The notes below the pieces were generated by a model. That model had not been told where the DNA came from and did no database searches. It saw only the letters and a list, made by a program, of their open reading frames with translations. From JBLHKS01 sp047620505 (GTDB lineage Bacteria; Verrucomicrobiota; Verrucomicrobiia; Verrucomicrobiales; DEV007): a stretch of DNA of 44,310 bases. Where the stretch lies: assembly GCA_047620505.1 (NCBI GenBank), contig JBLHKS010000041.1:1-44310 (forward strand), given 5' to 3'. This document shows positions 15,833-23,649 of this stretch, in pieces (the stretch's first letter is position 1; each line of letters opens with the position of its first letter). Position numbers and translations under genes: made by a program.

Positions 15833-17260
15833 TTACTCGTAAGAACTTTCGACCTTATCCGCGACGTCGCGATAGCTGTAATCGGCAGAATAAATCTGCT
15901 TGAACGACTCCAGAGACTTCTCGGCATCGCCCATTTTGCCGTGAACCAGACCGAGACTGTAGAGAATCTCCTTCTTGGTATCGTCCATGATTTGAAGCTC
16001 GTCGGCCGCCTTTTGAAGCTGATCGACCGCGAGATCGTTCATGTTTCGGCCTTCGTAGCAACGCCCAAGCAAAAGCATCGCCCGAATCCGAATGCTCGGA
16101 CTCTGCTGCGCGCGCTGCAACTGCGGAATCGCCTCCTTGAGCTCTTTCGCGTTAAAGAGCGCTTCGCCGTATTTGAATCGAAGCGCGTTGTCAGTCGGGT
16201 TGCGCTCGACCTGCTCTTTGTAATCCGTAATCAGGCTGGCCTTGTGCTCAGTCGAAAACTCCTCGTAATCGGCATTCACTTTTTCATAGTCCGGATGCCC
16301 CTCGTTCGCTTCGAGCCACCCCTTGAATTCGCGAATCTTGCGATTGCGTTGAGTCTCGCGGACTTCGATCAACTGCTTCTCGAGCGCAGTATCACCCGGC
16401 GCAAGCTGGTGGGCCCACTGGTAGTAGGTCAGCGCCTCATCGAAATCTTCCTTCTGCTCGTAAAGAGCCCCCAGGTGCCGCACGACCTGCAGATTATTCT
16501 GATCGGCGGCGTACTCGGCCATCGCGATTTCGATCTGCTGATTGATCTGCTCCGGGGTCATCCCCGCTCTTGACGCCTTCTCCAAATCGGCCGCCTGACC
16601 GGCGTCCTTGAGGTTGTTCATCATCGAGCCCTTGAAATCCTGCTTCACCATCGAAGCCTTGGCCGACGCATCCTTGCTCTTTTTCGACGCCAACAGATCC
16701 GTCGGGTCTTTCTGCGCAACCTTGTCAAAGACCTCGCCCGCTTCAGAGAAGAACTCCTGCTTAAAATAATAATCACCAAGCTTATGCATGTACTTGGTGT
16801 TATCCGGATTTCCAGTGACCAGAGTTTCGAGCGCGAAACCAGCCGTCATCGGCAGATCGCAACGAACAGAGGCATCGAAGAGCATCTGATTTCCCTGAGG
16901 ATTGTACGGCTCGCCAGCCAGGACCTCCTTTTCCAGAGCCACGATCGCAGCCGCCGGATCCTTCTTGATCATCGGCTGGATCTTCATCGCGCTCACCCCG
17001 CTACCGCTCAAAGTGAACCGCTTGTTCTCCATCGCCTTTTTCCGTGCGGCAGAGGCTCGAAGTAGCTTTCGGCCATCCAGAAACCGCGGCTCCTGTTTCA
17101 AAACCGCCTGCAGCAGGTTGATCGCGTAATCGAAATTATCGGCATTGACCGCATCTCGCGATTTTTTAACGATCGTCTTAAGCTTCGGCTCCAACTGCTC
17201 CTCGGCGACGGCTTCCGACGCGCCAAGCGCAAGGGCTGTAGAATTCTCCTGATTGTCCAT
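15833..17260 (-). CDS. Tetratricopeptide-repeat protein
   Basis: A 475-residue, soluble, highly helical protein with no signal peptide. Degenerate TPR units are visible at about residues 40-75 (DNFDYAINLLQAVLKQEP), 140-190 (KLGDYYFKQEFFSEAGEVF), 255-295 (HLGALYEQKEDFDEALTYY) and 355-470 (KYGEALFNAKELKEAIPQL; LGRCYEGRNMNDLAVDQLQ; SLGLVHGKMGDAEKSLESF). TPR arrays are scaffolds for protein-protein contacts; the partner is unknown. The N-terminus is acidic and rich in Ala/Glu. The gene follows the IF-1-like gene by 63 bases on the same strand, so it could be the last member of that transcript. Confidence 0.85.
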   Translation of the reverse strand: MDNQENSTALALGASEAVAEEQLEPKLKTIVKKSRDAVNADNFDYAINLLQAVLKQEPRFLDGRKLLRASAARKKAMENKRFTLSGSGVSAMKIQPMIKKDPAAAIVALEKEVLAGEPYNPQGNQMLFDASVRCDLPMTAGFALETLVTGNPDNTKYMHKLGDYYFKQEFFSEAGEVFDKVAQKDPTDLLASKKSKDASAKASMVKQDFKGSMMNNLKDAGQAADLEKASRAGMTPEQINQQIEIAMAEYAADQNNLQVVRHLGALYEQKEDFDEALTYYQWAHQLAPGDTALEKQLIEVRETQRNRKIREFKGWLEANEGHPDYEKVNADYEEFSTEHKASLITDYKEQVERNPTDNALRFKYGEALFNAKELKEAIPQLQRAQQSPSIRIRAMLLLGRCYEGRNMNDLAVDQLQKAADELQIMDDTKKEILYSLGLVHGKMGDAEKSLESFKQIYSADYSYRDVADKVESSYE

Positions 17261-17323
17261 TTTTCGTACTCAAATTATCCGACCGCCAATTCCGGCTGCC
17301 AGAGGGGCAAGTTCATTAGAGAA

Positions 17324-17581
17324 TCATAGCACGCCTGACAATACATTTCTTCGCAGAATCCGAGCCTGAGTCATGTTGTAGGGAGAAAACTCAACCAAAA
17401 CTTGGTCGCCAGGGGCCAAATCGACGTCCGGATTCGATTTCAGGCTGCGTTCCAGAATCGCATTCACCTCGTAGCCGTTCGCCATCCGGACGGAATGCAG
17501 GCCGTTCTCGTGGATCGCAAAAAGTTCGCCGACTCCCTGAATCGGGGGACGAGAAGGACCTGTTTCCTTAGCCTCGTCCAT
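17324..17581 (-). CDS. IF-1-like S1/OB-fold protein
   Basis: An 85-residue protein whose middle (about 25-78) aligns with translation initiation factor IF-1: ENGLHSVRMANGYEVNAIL corresponds to the IF-1 'NG-F-V-LENGHEV-A' strands, and APGDQVLVEFSPYNMTQARI to 'LPGDKV-VELSPYDLTKGRI'. Canonical IF-1 is about 72 residues and binds the ribosomal A site. This copy has a longer N-terminus and an acidic N-x-D-V-D loop in place of the basic K-x-RKN-RI segment, so it may be a paralogue. Its start codon overlaps the stop of the DUF1552 gene (TGATG), so it is translationally coupled to an exported-protein operon, an unusual place for infA. It could be the only IF-1 or a specialised one; the window cannot tell. 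Confidence 0.75.
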   Translation of the reverse strand: MDEAKETGPSRPPIQGVGELFAIHENGLHSVRMANGYEVNAILERSLKSNPDVDLAPGDQVLVEFSPYNMTQARILRRNVLSGVL

Positions 17582-18846
17582 CAGATCAAACCGTCCATCT
17601 CGCCCGTGCTCGTCGCGAAACTTTCATCCTCAAGACCAAGCTGATGCAGCGCGCTGAGATACAGGTTAGGAAGCGCGTAGTTGTTCTTCTGGTCGAAAGC
17701 GAGGTGTCGGCCGTGTTTGAAACCACCCCCGGCAAAGAGAACCGGCATGTTCCTGTTGTTGTGACTCGACGCATTTCCGAGGTTCGAAGTCAAAAGCACC
17801 ATCGTCTCGTCCAGCAGCTGCTGGGCCTTGAGCTTGCGCAGAAAGTCCGCCCATTCGGCGACGACCGCCTTCTCGACGATCGCCAGTTGATCCAGCTTTT
17901 CTTCATCGAGACCGTGGTGACTCAGGCTGTGATAGCCCTCGTCGACGCCCTCCCGCCTGCTAAGCCGAGCGCTGCCAGGCAGGTGCAAAGTCACGAATCG
18001 CGTCGAGTCCGTCTGCATCGCAAGCAAGATGATTTCCAGCATCGCGCGCTCGACCGAAATCGTGTCGTTGCGATCGATTCTACTCGGCGAAACGGCGTCG
18101 ACTTTCGGCTTCGGCTTCCGCACCCAGGATTCATTCGCCTGGAGCCGCTTTTCCAGATCGCGCACGCTCGTAAACCAGTTGTCGAGCTTCTCGCGATCAC
18201 CCGCGCCGAGCTCCCGCTGAAGCGTTTTCGCCTCAGCGCCGATTACGTCCATCACGCTGCGCCCGCTGCGAATCAGGTCGGCCTGACGATTCTGCTCAGT
18301 CTTCGAATCGTCCACAAACAGCTGGGCGAAGAGCTTCACCGGATTGCTTTCGGCCGGGATCATCGTGCCGTTCTCCGTGTAGCTCGGGCTGGTTGACGAG
18401 CCGGTGTTGAGGACTAGCGAGGGAAATCGCGTCTCGTGACCGAGGAACTTCGACATCTGTCGATCGAGCGAAATCGTGTTCCGTGAGGCCGCGCCGCCTG
18501 AATTCGGACAGGCCGAAAAAATGCTCCCCTCGGCCGTGTGGCCGCCGCCGACACCCGGATGCGATGAGCCGGAAACGACGGTGAAGTCGTCGCGCAGATC
18601 CTGAAGCGGCTCAAGATATTGGGAAGGCTTGTAATCCGGGCCAGCGTTCTCCGGAACCAGATTCGGGCTGTGCAAACCGAGCGCGAGGCTGACGCCAACG
18701 AAGCGCTTCGCCTTCGGTCCAGATTCAGCCGCGGCAAACGCGGGCGACATCGCGTCGAGCAGCGGCAAGCCGAGTGAAATCCCGCCAGCGCGGAGCGCAG
18801 CGCGTCGCGAGAGCGGTTTTTTGATGCTGAAATTTACGTTCTTCAT
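17581..18846 (-). CDS. DUF1552 Tat-exported protein
   Basis: This 421-residue DUF1552 protein is characteristic of Planctomycetes and Verrucomicrobia. The N-terminus has a twin-arginine signal (PLSRRAALRAGGISLGLPLL) followed by DAMSPAFAAAES, which predicts export of a folded protein. Family stretches include VGVSLALGLHSPNLVPENAG, SGSSHPGVGGGHTAEGSIF, TNSSTS-like NTGSSTSPSYTENG, YHSLSHHGLDEEKLDQL and a C-terminal VLLTSNLGNASSHNNRNMPVLFAG, cut here to recognisable pieces. The fold belongs to the sulfatase/alkaline-phosphatase-like group; no reaction is established. Its start overlaps the end of the DUF1592-class haem protein by four bases (ATGA), a gene order repeated in these phyla. An exact dodecamer at 17812-17823 encodes Gln-Gln-Leu-Leu. 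Confidence 0.9.
   Translation of the reverse strand: MKNVNFSIKKPLSRRAALRAGGISLGLPLLDAMSPAFAAAESGPKAKRFVGVSLALGLHSPNLVPENAGPDYKPSQYLEPLQDLRDDFTVVSGSSHPGVGGGHTAEGSIFSACPNSGGAASRNTISLDRQMSKFLGHETRFPSLVLNTGSSTSPSYTENGTMIPAESNPVKLFAQLFVDDSKTEQNRQADLIRSGRSVMDVIGAEAKTLQRELGAGDREKLDNWFTSVRDLEKRLQANESWVRKPKPKVDAVSPSRIDRNDTISVERAMLEIILLAMQTDSTRFVTLHLPGSARLSRREGVDEGYHSLSHHGLDEEKLDQLAIVEKAVVAEWADFLRKLKAQQLLDETMVLLTSNLGNASSHNNRNMPVLFAGGGFKHGRHLAFDQKNNYALPNLYLSALHQLGLEDESFATSTGEMDGLI
17812..17823. repeat. Palindromic dodecamer CAGCAGCTGCTG
   Basis: Exact copy in the DUF1552 gene, read as Gln-Gln-Leu-Leu. Confidence 0.85.
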
Positions 18847-21212
18847 TTCGTTCGGAAAGCTTCGGAGGCGACGACGGCGTGGACAATCGACTTCATGCCG
18901 AAATCATTTTCACGGGCGTGATCGATGATTTTTTCGAGAGCTGCACGGTCGCTGAATCGAGGCGGCGCGCCAGTCGCGTAGGTCAGCAGCTGCCGGGCGA
19001 ATCCAAACGTCAGCTGCTCCGGTCTGCCGACGTAGATTTTTTTCCAGCTGCCGATCCCCTGAAATTTTTCACCCTCAAGCGTGACGCCGGATGGGCTGAC
19101 TTTCGCCGAAGTTTTCTTCTTGCCGTAGGTCGTTCGCCAGAGGCCGATCGGGTTGTAGTTTTCAAGCGCGAACCCAGCCGGATCGATCTTCAAATGGCAA
19201 GCAGCGCAGGACGCCTCGTTACGATGTTTGTCGAGCTGATCGCGAATGCTGACCGCCCCGCGAATGTCCGGCTCGACTGCGGGGACGTCGTCAGGCGGCG
19301 GCGGGATTTCGAGGCCGAGGATCCGTTCGCCGACGAAAACGCCGCGCACAACCGGCGAAGTCGTCGTGCCATTCGCGGTCACTTTGAGAATCGCGCCTTG
19401 CGTGATCAGACCACTTCGCTGGATCTCCTTGACCGCGACGCGCTGCAATCCTTCGCCCGGCTTAACATCGAGGCCTTTCATGTCGTAGAACCGAACAAGC
19501 CGTTCGTTCAGCATCCCGAAATCTGAATCGATCACGTTGGTTACGCTCTTGTTTTTCAAGATCAGCTCGCGAACGAAAGCGCGCGTTTCGGCAAGCATCG
19601 ACTCCTGGACCGTCGGATCGAATTGCCAATAAAGTCGACGATCCGGCGTGGTGAAATCGATCTCCTTCAAATTCAGCCACTGATCGGTGAAGCTCACGAT
19701 GAAGCGCTCGGCCTTGGGATCCCCGAGCATCCGATTGACCTGCGCGTGGCGGAGTTTCGGATCCTCAAGGAACTCGCCGCCGTCGGCCAGCTTGCGCAAT
19801 TCGGAATCCGGCATCGAATTCCAAAGCATGTAGCTGAGCCGATTGGCCAGAGCGTGGGCATCGAGTTTGCCGAGCGGTTCGGTGAACGTCAGGAACCGCG
19901 GTGAGCACAAAATCGCGCGGTAGGCGGCGAGCAAAACGGCTGGAGCTCGCTTGTCTTGCCCGGAAAGCTCAGCCAAGCCGAGTTCGACGTAGGGAGCCGT
20001 CTGCTCCTCGGTTACGGGGCGGCGAAACGCGCGATTGGCGAAAGCGTGGATCGTTTTCCGCAGCAGCTGCTCAGGCGCGACCTCGGCTTTGATGATCTCC
20101 GCGCGTTCTTCTTTCGTTAAGCCGGGCAGCAAAAAATTGCGGCCTTCCCAGCGCTGAGCGTTCGGATAAATCCGCTTCATCTGGATTGCCGAAACCGCGA
20201 AGCCCTCGAATCCTTCCTTCGTGATATCGCGATTTTTGTAGCTGACGGTGCCGCCGCCAGCCCCGTTCGGAGCGGATTTACGGGTCAGATCGTGCGGTTT
20301 CAATTCAAGGCTGTGACCTTCGCGAATCCACGCCTCGAAAATCAGATTCCGCTTTTCCTTCGTCGCCTCGACGAGCCCAACCGGGTAGAGAATTGGCGCA
20401 TTCGAAGCGTTCGCGCCAGAGCGGAGCGTTCCCCAAACCGACGGCCCGCTCGGGTTCATCGCCCGCAGGTTTTTGAGCGTGATTTGATACCAGCCAGATT
20501 CCGGAACCTTCGTTGGCAGACGACCGTAAAACTGAAGCCGCATCGGCCAGAAAACGGCCTCGTTTTCGACACGCTGCGGGCCGCGATTATTTCCTGGCGG
20601 TTTCTTCGTGAGGTCAGCGGCGGTGAATTCTTTTTCGAAAACTTCATCGCCCTTGAACGCTCGCGCGAAGGCTTCCGCCAGCGCGATGTCGGCCGTTTCG
20701 AGGTAGGCCGCGAGGTTAAAATGCGAAAGCTGCTGGCCCTCCGCCACGGTCTCAAATCCGTGAGTCAGCGGGTCTTCCGGAAGAAATTCCTGAAGCGGCA
20801 GATCGATCCCGAGCAAATCGTGCAGCGTGAATTCGTACTCCAGCCGAGTCAGCCGCCGGGCCTTCACTCGACCGTTTGTTTTGCGATCGGCGAGGTCAGC
20901 AGCGAGCAACGGGCCTTCCAAATCATGGAGAGCCGCTTTCTGCATTTCCGCGTCCGGCCGAGGCTTTTTTTCAGGCGGCATCTCGCCCCACTCGACACGT
21001 TCGAAGACTTGTTTCCAGTCCGCGAAATTTCCCGGGTCCGTCAGTTCAAACGTGAGATCGAGCAGGTTCAGATTCCCTTTCGCAGTCGTGTCGTCGTGAC
21101 ACTCGAAACAGTGTTTCGCGAGAAATTCGTCCACCAGTTTCGGCGGTGCCTCGCCAGCAGCTGCTGAAGCGAAGATCGCGCTCAAGATCGTAGTTTTCCA
21201 AAAATTCCGCAT
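18843..21212 (-). CDS. Cytochrome c-like DUF1587/1595/1592/1588/1585 protein
   Basis: A 789-residue exported multidomain protein. A signal peptide (ILSAIFASAAAGEAPP region) precedes a c-type haem motif CFECH in AKHCFECHDDTTAKG near residue 36. DUF1587 follows (RLTRLEYEFTLHDLLGIDLP, about 115-180), then a carbohydrate-binding-like middle region, DUF1595 (LLRKTIHAFANRAFRRPV), DUF1592 (LANRLSYMLWNSMPDSELRK), DUF1588 with a second CAACH motif (EASCAACHLKIDPAGFALEN), and DUF1585 (FGFARQLLTYATGAPPRFSD) at the end. These proteins are abundant in Planctomycetes and Verrucomicrobia and occur next to DUF1552 partners, as here; a role in periplasmic electron transfer linked to polymer breakdown is proposed but unproven. 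Dodecamer copies lie at 18984, 20061 and 21155. Confidence 0.93.
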   Translation of the reverse strand: MRNFWKTTILSAIFASAAAGEAPPKLVDEFLAKHCFECHDDTTAKGNLNLLDLTFELTDPGNFADWKQVFERVEWGEMPPEKKPRPDAEMQKAALHDLEGPLLAADLADRKTNGRVKARRLTRLEYEFTLHDLLGIDLPLQEFLPEDPLTHGFETVAEGQQLSHFNLAAYLETADIALAEAFARAFKGDEVFEKEFTAADLTKKPPGNNRGPQRVENEAVFWPMRLQFYGRLPTKVPESGWYQITLKNLRAMNPSGPSVWGTLRSGANASNAPILYPVGLVEATKEKRNLIFEAWIREGHSLELKPHDLTRKSAPNGAGGGTVSYKNRDITKEGFEGFAVSAIQMKRIYPNAQRWEGRNFLLPGLTKEERAEIIKAEVAPEQLLRKTIHAFANRAFRRPVTEEQTAPYVELGLAELSGQDKRAPAVLLAAYRAILCSPRFLTFTEPLGKLDAHALANRLSYMLWNSMPDSELRKLADGGEFLEDPKLRHAQVNRMLGDPKAERFIVSFTDQWLNLKEIDFTTPDRRLYWQFDPTVQESMLAETRAFVRELILKNKSVTNVIDSDFGMLNERLVRFYDMKGLDVKPGEGLQRVAVKEIQRSGLITQGAILKVTANGTTTSPVVRGVFVGERILGLEIPPPPDDVPAVEPDIRGAVSIRDQLDKHRNEASCAACHLKIDPAGFALENYNPIGLWRTTYGKKKTSAKVSPSGVTLEGEKFQGIGSWKKIYVGRPEQLTFGFARQLLTYATGAPPRFSDRAALEKIIDHARENDFGMKSIVHAVVASEAFRTK
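18984..18995. repeat. Palindromic dodecamer variant CAGCAGCTGCCG
   Basis: One end base differs (inner GCAGCTGC intact); read as Arg-Gln-Leu-Leu in the DUF1585 region. Confidence 0.5.
20061..20072. repeat. Palindromic dodecamer variant CAGCAGCTGCTC
   Basis: Inner 10-mer intact; read as Glu-Gln-Leu-Leu at the start of the DUF1595 region. Confidence 0.7.
21155..21166. repeat. Palindromic dodecamer CAGCAGCTGCTG
   Basis: Exact copy in the signal-peptide coding region of the haem protein, read as Ser-Ala-Ala-Ala, at the predicted cleavage region. Confidence 0.85.
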
Positions 21213-21290
21213 GTCGGGAGATCAAACACGGCGAATCCAGCCGATGTTTCCAAGTAGTTTCCACCAAGTTTGACGACCGGGACAGCGCTT

Positions 21291-22238
21291 TCAAGCGCCT
21301 TTCATTTTCGCGAACGAAGCAGCTTTCTGGCGGCCCCATTTCATGGCGTAAGCGATGAACCCGGCACCGATCAAAAACATGAAGAGCGAGAAAAACTGGC
21401 CTTTGGAAATCCCAGCGAGATTTCCGGAATCCGGGTAGCGGAAAACCTCGCCGATGATCCGGAGAATCGCGTAGCCGATGAAAAAGATTCCGGTCAGCAA
21501 GCCCCAGGGCAGATTTTTGAATCGCAGCCGCAGCGTGAACAAAACAACGAAAAGCAGCAGGCCTTCCATCAGTCCCTGGTAAATTTGTGAGGGATGCCGT
21601 GCGGTGAGGACCCCGTTCAAAACCGCGTCGACTCGTTCGTCAGTCCGGGCTTGAACGATGATTTGGTTCAAGGTGCTTTCGTAGTCGTTCAGCTTGGCTC
21701 GGACTTCCTGGGCCATCCCGCTGTCATCGATGATTTCGCTCGGGAATTTCACCGCGCACCAGCCGTTCCAGGGCTTTCCCCAGAGTTCGCCGTTGATGAA
21801 ATTCGCCATGCGGCCGAAAAACACGCCGAGGGGCGCGACGGAGACGAGATTGTCCCCGAGTCGGGCCGGGTTATAATTTTTCAGCCGGCAGTAAACGAGG
21901 GTAAAAATCGTCGTTGCGAGAATTGCGCCGTGACTCGCCATGCCGCCCTCCCAGAGCCGGAAAAAGAGCAGCGGATCTGCGAAAAACGCCTTCGGAGAAT
22001 ACAGAAGCATGAAGCCGAGCCGCCCGCCGACCATGATTCCGCAAAGCGCGCCGAGGGTGACAAAATCGCTCACCTCGTCCTTTTTCAGCGGCCCGACCCC
22101 ACGCACGGCCAACAGCCGAAGCAGGAAAAATGCGCCGAAAAATCCCATCACATAGGAAAGGCCGTACCACTTTACGGGCCTTCCAAACACCTCGAAAATA
22201 TCGGGGCTCAAGTTGTGGAGCCAAGCGTCAGCAAGCAT
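21291..22238 (-). CDS. lgt: Prolipoprotein diacylglyceryl transferase
   Basis: Lgt transfers diacylglyceryl from phosphatidylglycerol to the lipobox cysteine of prolipoproteins in the inner membrane. The 315-residue product has seven likely spans and the family landmarks KWYGLSYVMGFFGAF, GGRLGFMLLY, GGMASHGAIL, the signature FFGRMANFINGELWGKP (with the essential Arg and Asn) and HPSQIYQGLMEGL. Residues about 160-205 form a longer periplasmic loop (IIVQARTDERVDAVLNG) than in E. coli Lgt. Several predicted lipoproteins in the window, such as the mutarotase and the OB-fold protein, would be its substrates. It lies 66 bases downstream of the ArsR-type gene on the same strand. Confidence 0.96.
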   Translation of the reverse strand: MLADAWLHNLSPDIFEVFGRPVKWYGLSYVMGFFGAFFLLRLLAVRGVGPLKKDEVSDFVTLGALCGIMVGGRLGFMLLYSPKAFFADPLLFFRLWEGGMASHGAILATTIFTLVYCRLKNYNPARLGDNLVSVAPLGVFFGRMANFINGELWGKPWNGWCAVKFPSEIIDDSGMAQEVRAKLNDYESTLNQIIVQARTDERVDAVLNGVLTARHPSQIYQGLMEGLLLFVVLFTLRLRFKNLPWGLLTGIFFIGYAILRIIGEVFRYPDSGNLAGISKGQFFSLFMFLIGAGFIAYAMKWGRQKAASFAKMKGA

Positions 22239-22290
22239 CGCGGCAAACAGGACACGCGCCCCCCAAGCGCTGCAACCGAAGATTCGCCGC

Positions 22291-22302
22291 CAGCAGCTGC
22301 TG
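22291..22302. repeat. Palindromic dodecamer CAGCAGCTGCTG
   Basis: Exact copy in the arsR-lgt spacer, two bases beyond the stop codon of the ArsR-type gene. Confidence 0.85.
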
Positions 22303-22304
22303 GG

Positions 22305-22619
22305 TCAGCTCGGGACGTCGTCGAATCGAAACGTGCAGCAACCGAGGTCGAGGACGTTTTCGTTTTGCTCGAGCTTCTCTCGGAACTCGGCCGCCAATTC
22401 GCAGTCCTTCGCCTTGCCGTGTTTGTGCATCACGACCAGCTCGGTTTCGCGCAGCACGCGCAGGTGCTTTGAGATGTTGTAATTCGAGACGCCCAGCCGC
22501 TCCGCCAGTTCGCCAACGCCGCGCGGTCCGTCCAGCAGCTGCCGGACGATCCCGAGACGGGTTTCGTCGGCCAAAGCCTTGAGGACGGGAATCCAGTCCG
22601 TTGTCGTCGCACAATCCAC
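22305..22619 (-). CDS. ArsR-family winged-helix regulator
   Basis: A 104-residue regulator with the ArsR/SmtB core: LKALADETRLGIVRQLLDGP, then GVGELAERLGVSNYNISKHLRVLRETEL as helix-turn-helix (shortened here by family landmarks: VSNYNISKHL recognition helix), and the beta-wing VVMHKHGKAKDCEL. The tail carries paired cysteines in LDLGCCTFRFD, with another Cys near the N-terminus (MDCATT), which could bind a thiophilic metal or sense oxidation; the classical alpha3 ELCVCDL metal site is absent. It starts at GTG 22619. No efflux or metal-detoxification gene lies nearby, so its targets are unknown. A 17-base inverted repeat upstream (22664-22680) may be its operator. A dodecamer variant at 22533 encodes Arg-Gln-Leu-Leu. 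Confidence 0.9.
   Translation of the reverse strand: MDCATTTDWIPVLKALADETRLGIVRQLLDGPRGVGELAERLGVSNYNISKHLRVLRETELVVMHKHGKAKDCELAAEFREKLEQNENVLDLGCCTFRFDDVPS
22533..22544. repeat. Palindromic dodecamer variant CAGCAGCTGCCG
   Basis: One end base differs; read as Arg-Gln-Leu-Leu in the ArsR-type gene. Confidence 0.5.
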
Positions 22620-22663
22620 GGGCCGACCTTACGCGGCTCGTCACGCTGGGCAACCGTCACTGC

Positions 22664-22680
22664 GTTCAGATCTATTGAAC
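22664..22680. promoter_or_regulatory. Candidate operator of the ArsR-type gene
   Basis: GTTCA and TGAAC arms enclose seven bases, about 45 bases upstream of the regulator's start codon. The size and placement suit a winged-helix dimer, but the arms are short. Confidence 0.3.
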
Positions 22681-22773
22681 TTCGGTCTGACCGTGGCGTT
22701 GAGTGCGATTTACTTTATCTTCGCGCTTCGCAGTCAGTCGCAATCAGCAACCGCTGGGATTCCGGAGAAGCCA

Positions 22774-23154
22774 CTACTCTGCCGAAAACGGAGCCGTTGG
22801 ATCGCGCAGCATCGCCGGTTCGATCAACACATCGCCCGGAGCGCATTTTTTGAGGAAGCCGTCGACGTAGACGGTCGTCCCAACTTCGGCGGATTCGGCC
22901 ATCGCCTTGAATTTTCCCAGGTTGCAACGCGCTCCGCTTGCCAGGTAAATCCATGAATCGCCGGACTCATCGATTTCAACTTTCGCTACCGTGCCCTTCA
23001 CGGTGATTTTCTCCCCAACATGCTCGCCCGCCTTTCGATCAACATCCGCCTCGACGAATTGGGCGGCGGGCTTGCCATAGTCCATTCGCCAGCCTTTTCC
23101 ACAGCTACTGAGAAGGGCGGTGACGACAATGAGAGAGAGAAGCGTTCGATTCAT
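22774..23154 (-). CDS. OB-fold (tRNA_anti-like) lipoprotein
   Basis: A 126-residue secreted lipoprotein: signal MNRTLLSLIVVTALLSSC with lipobox LSSC, then a small domain containing GEHVGEKITVKGTVAKVEID and YLASGARCNLGKFKAMAESA, followed by TTVYVDGFLKKCAPGDVLIE. The 'G-x-x-V-x-V-x-G-x-V' opening is typical of the tRNA_anti-like OB-fold found in small periplasmic proteins. Two cysteines could form a disulfide. The ligand is unknown. ATG 23154 is chosen over a TTG two codons upstream because it starts the signal peptide cleanly. The stop codon lies at the boundary of a noncoding stretch before the ArsR-type gene. Confidence 0.75.
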   Translation of the reverse strand: MNRTLLSLIVVTALLSSCGKGWRMDYGKPAAQFVEADVDRKAGEHVGEKITVKGTVAKVEIDESGDSWIYLASGARCNLGKFKAMAESAEVGTTVYVDGFLKKCAPGDVLIEPAMLRDPTAPFSAE

Positions 23155-23251
23155 GCGCAATCCCTACGGCAAGGGCAGCCTCTTGACCCAATCGATAAAA
23201 GCGAAGCATTCATCGACAGTGTCGATCTTTGGGAGGCTATGGCTGACCGGA

Positions 23252-23518
23252 TCAGGCCAAGCCCAGCTGAGCCAGCGTTTCGTTCAGTTCCTCAAACGAC
23301 CGACCCTCGACACCGAACAAGCAGGCGATCTGACCTTTCAGAAGCTCTTTGGCTTCCGTATCGCTGAGATTTGATTCGGGCGCTTCCGCTTTCCATGCGA
23401 ATTCGCTGCTTTTTGATTGCTCCGCTGCGTTGCTCCAATTGAATTTTGGCTGCACGGCTTTGACGTCAAATGCGCCAAGCTGAAGTGGATGCTGCTCATT
23501 ATTTGAATTCGTTTGCAT
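23252..23518 (-). CDS. Small protein of unknown function
   Basis: An 88-residue hydrophilic protein rich in Gln, Asn, Ser and Glu at the N-terminus (MQTNSNNEQHPLQLGAFDVK) and helical at the C-terminus (LSDTEAKELLKGQIACLFG, then SFEELNETLAQLGLA). I recognise no family. Support for it being real: ATG start, a plausible C-terminal helix pair, and an A+T-rich upstream region suited to a promoter. It is divergent from the unknown 221-residue gene at 23650. It could be a small regulatory or adaptor protein. Confidence 0.5.
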   Translation of the reverse strand: MQTNSNNEQHPLQLGAFDVKAVQPKFNWSNAAEQSKSSEFAWKAEAPESNLSDTEAKELLKGQIACLFGVEGRSFEELNETLAQLGLA

Positions 23519-23649
23519 TTTTTTGTTGTATTTCAGGTTTCTTAAGCTTTTCTTTTACAAATCCGTGAGGATTGAGTGCGAATTGTAATCAAAAATCAAT
23601 TTAGTGCCAGAATTTTTTCAAATAATATGCAAAGAAAAATCAATTGCCC
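23519..23649. promoter_or_regulatory. A+T-rich divergent promoter region
   Basis: This spacer separates two divergent unknown genes and is far more A+T-rich than its surroundings, with several T and A runs. It probably holds promoters for both. I could not fix unambiguous -35/-10 pairs. Confidence 0.4.

Noticed and set aside
17644..18396. 250-codon open frame antisense to DUF1552
   Set aside because: It lies fully within a recognised gene on the other strand and has no recognisable domain.
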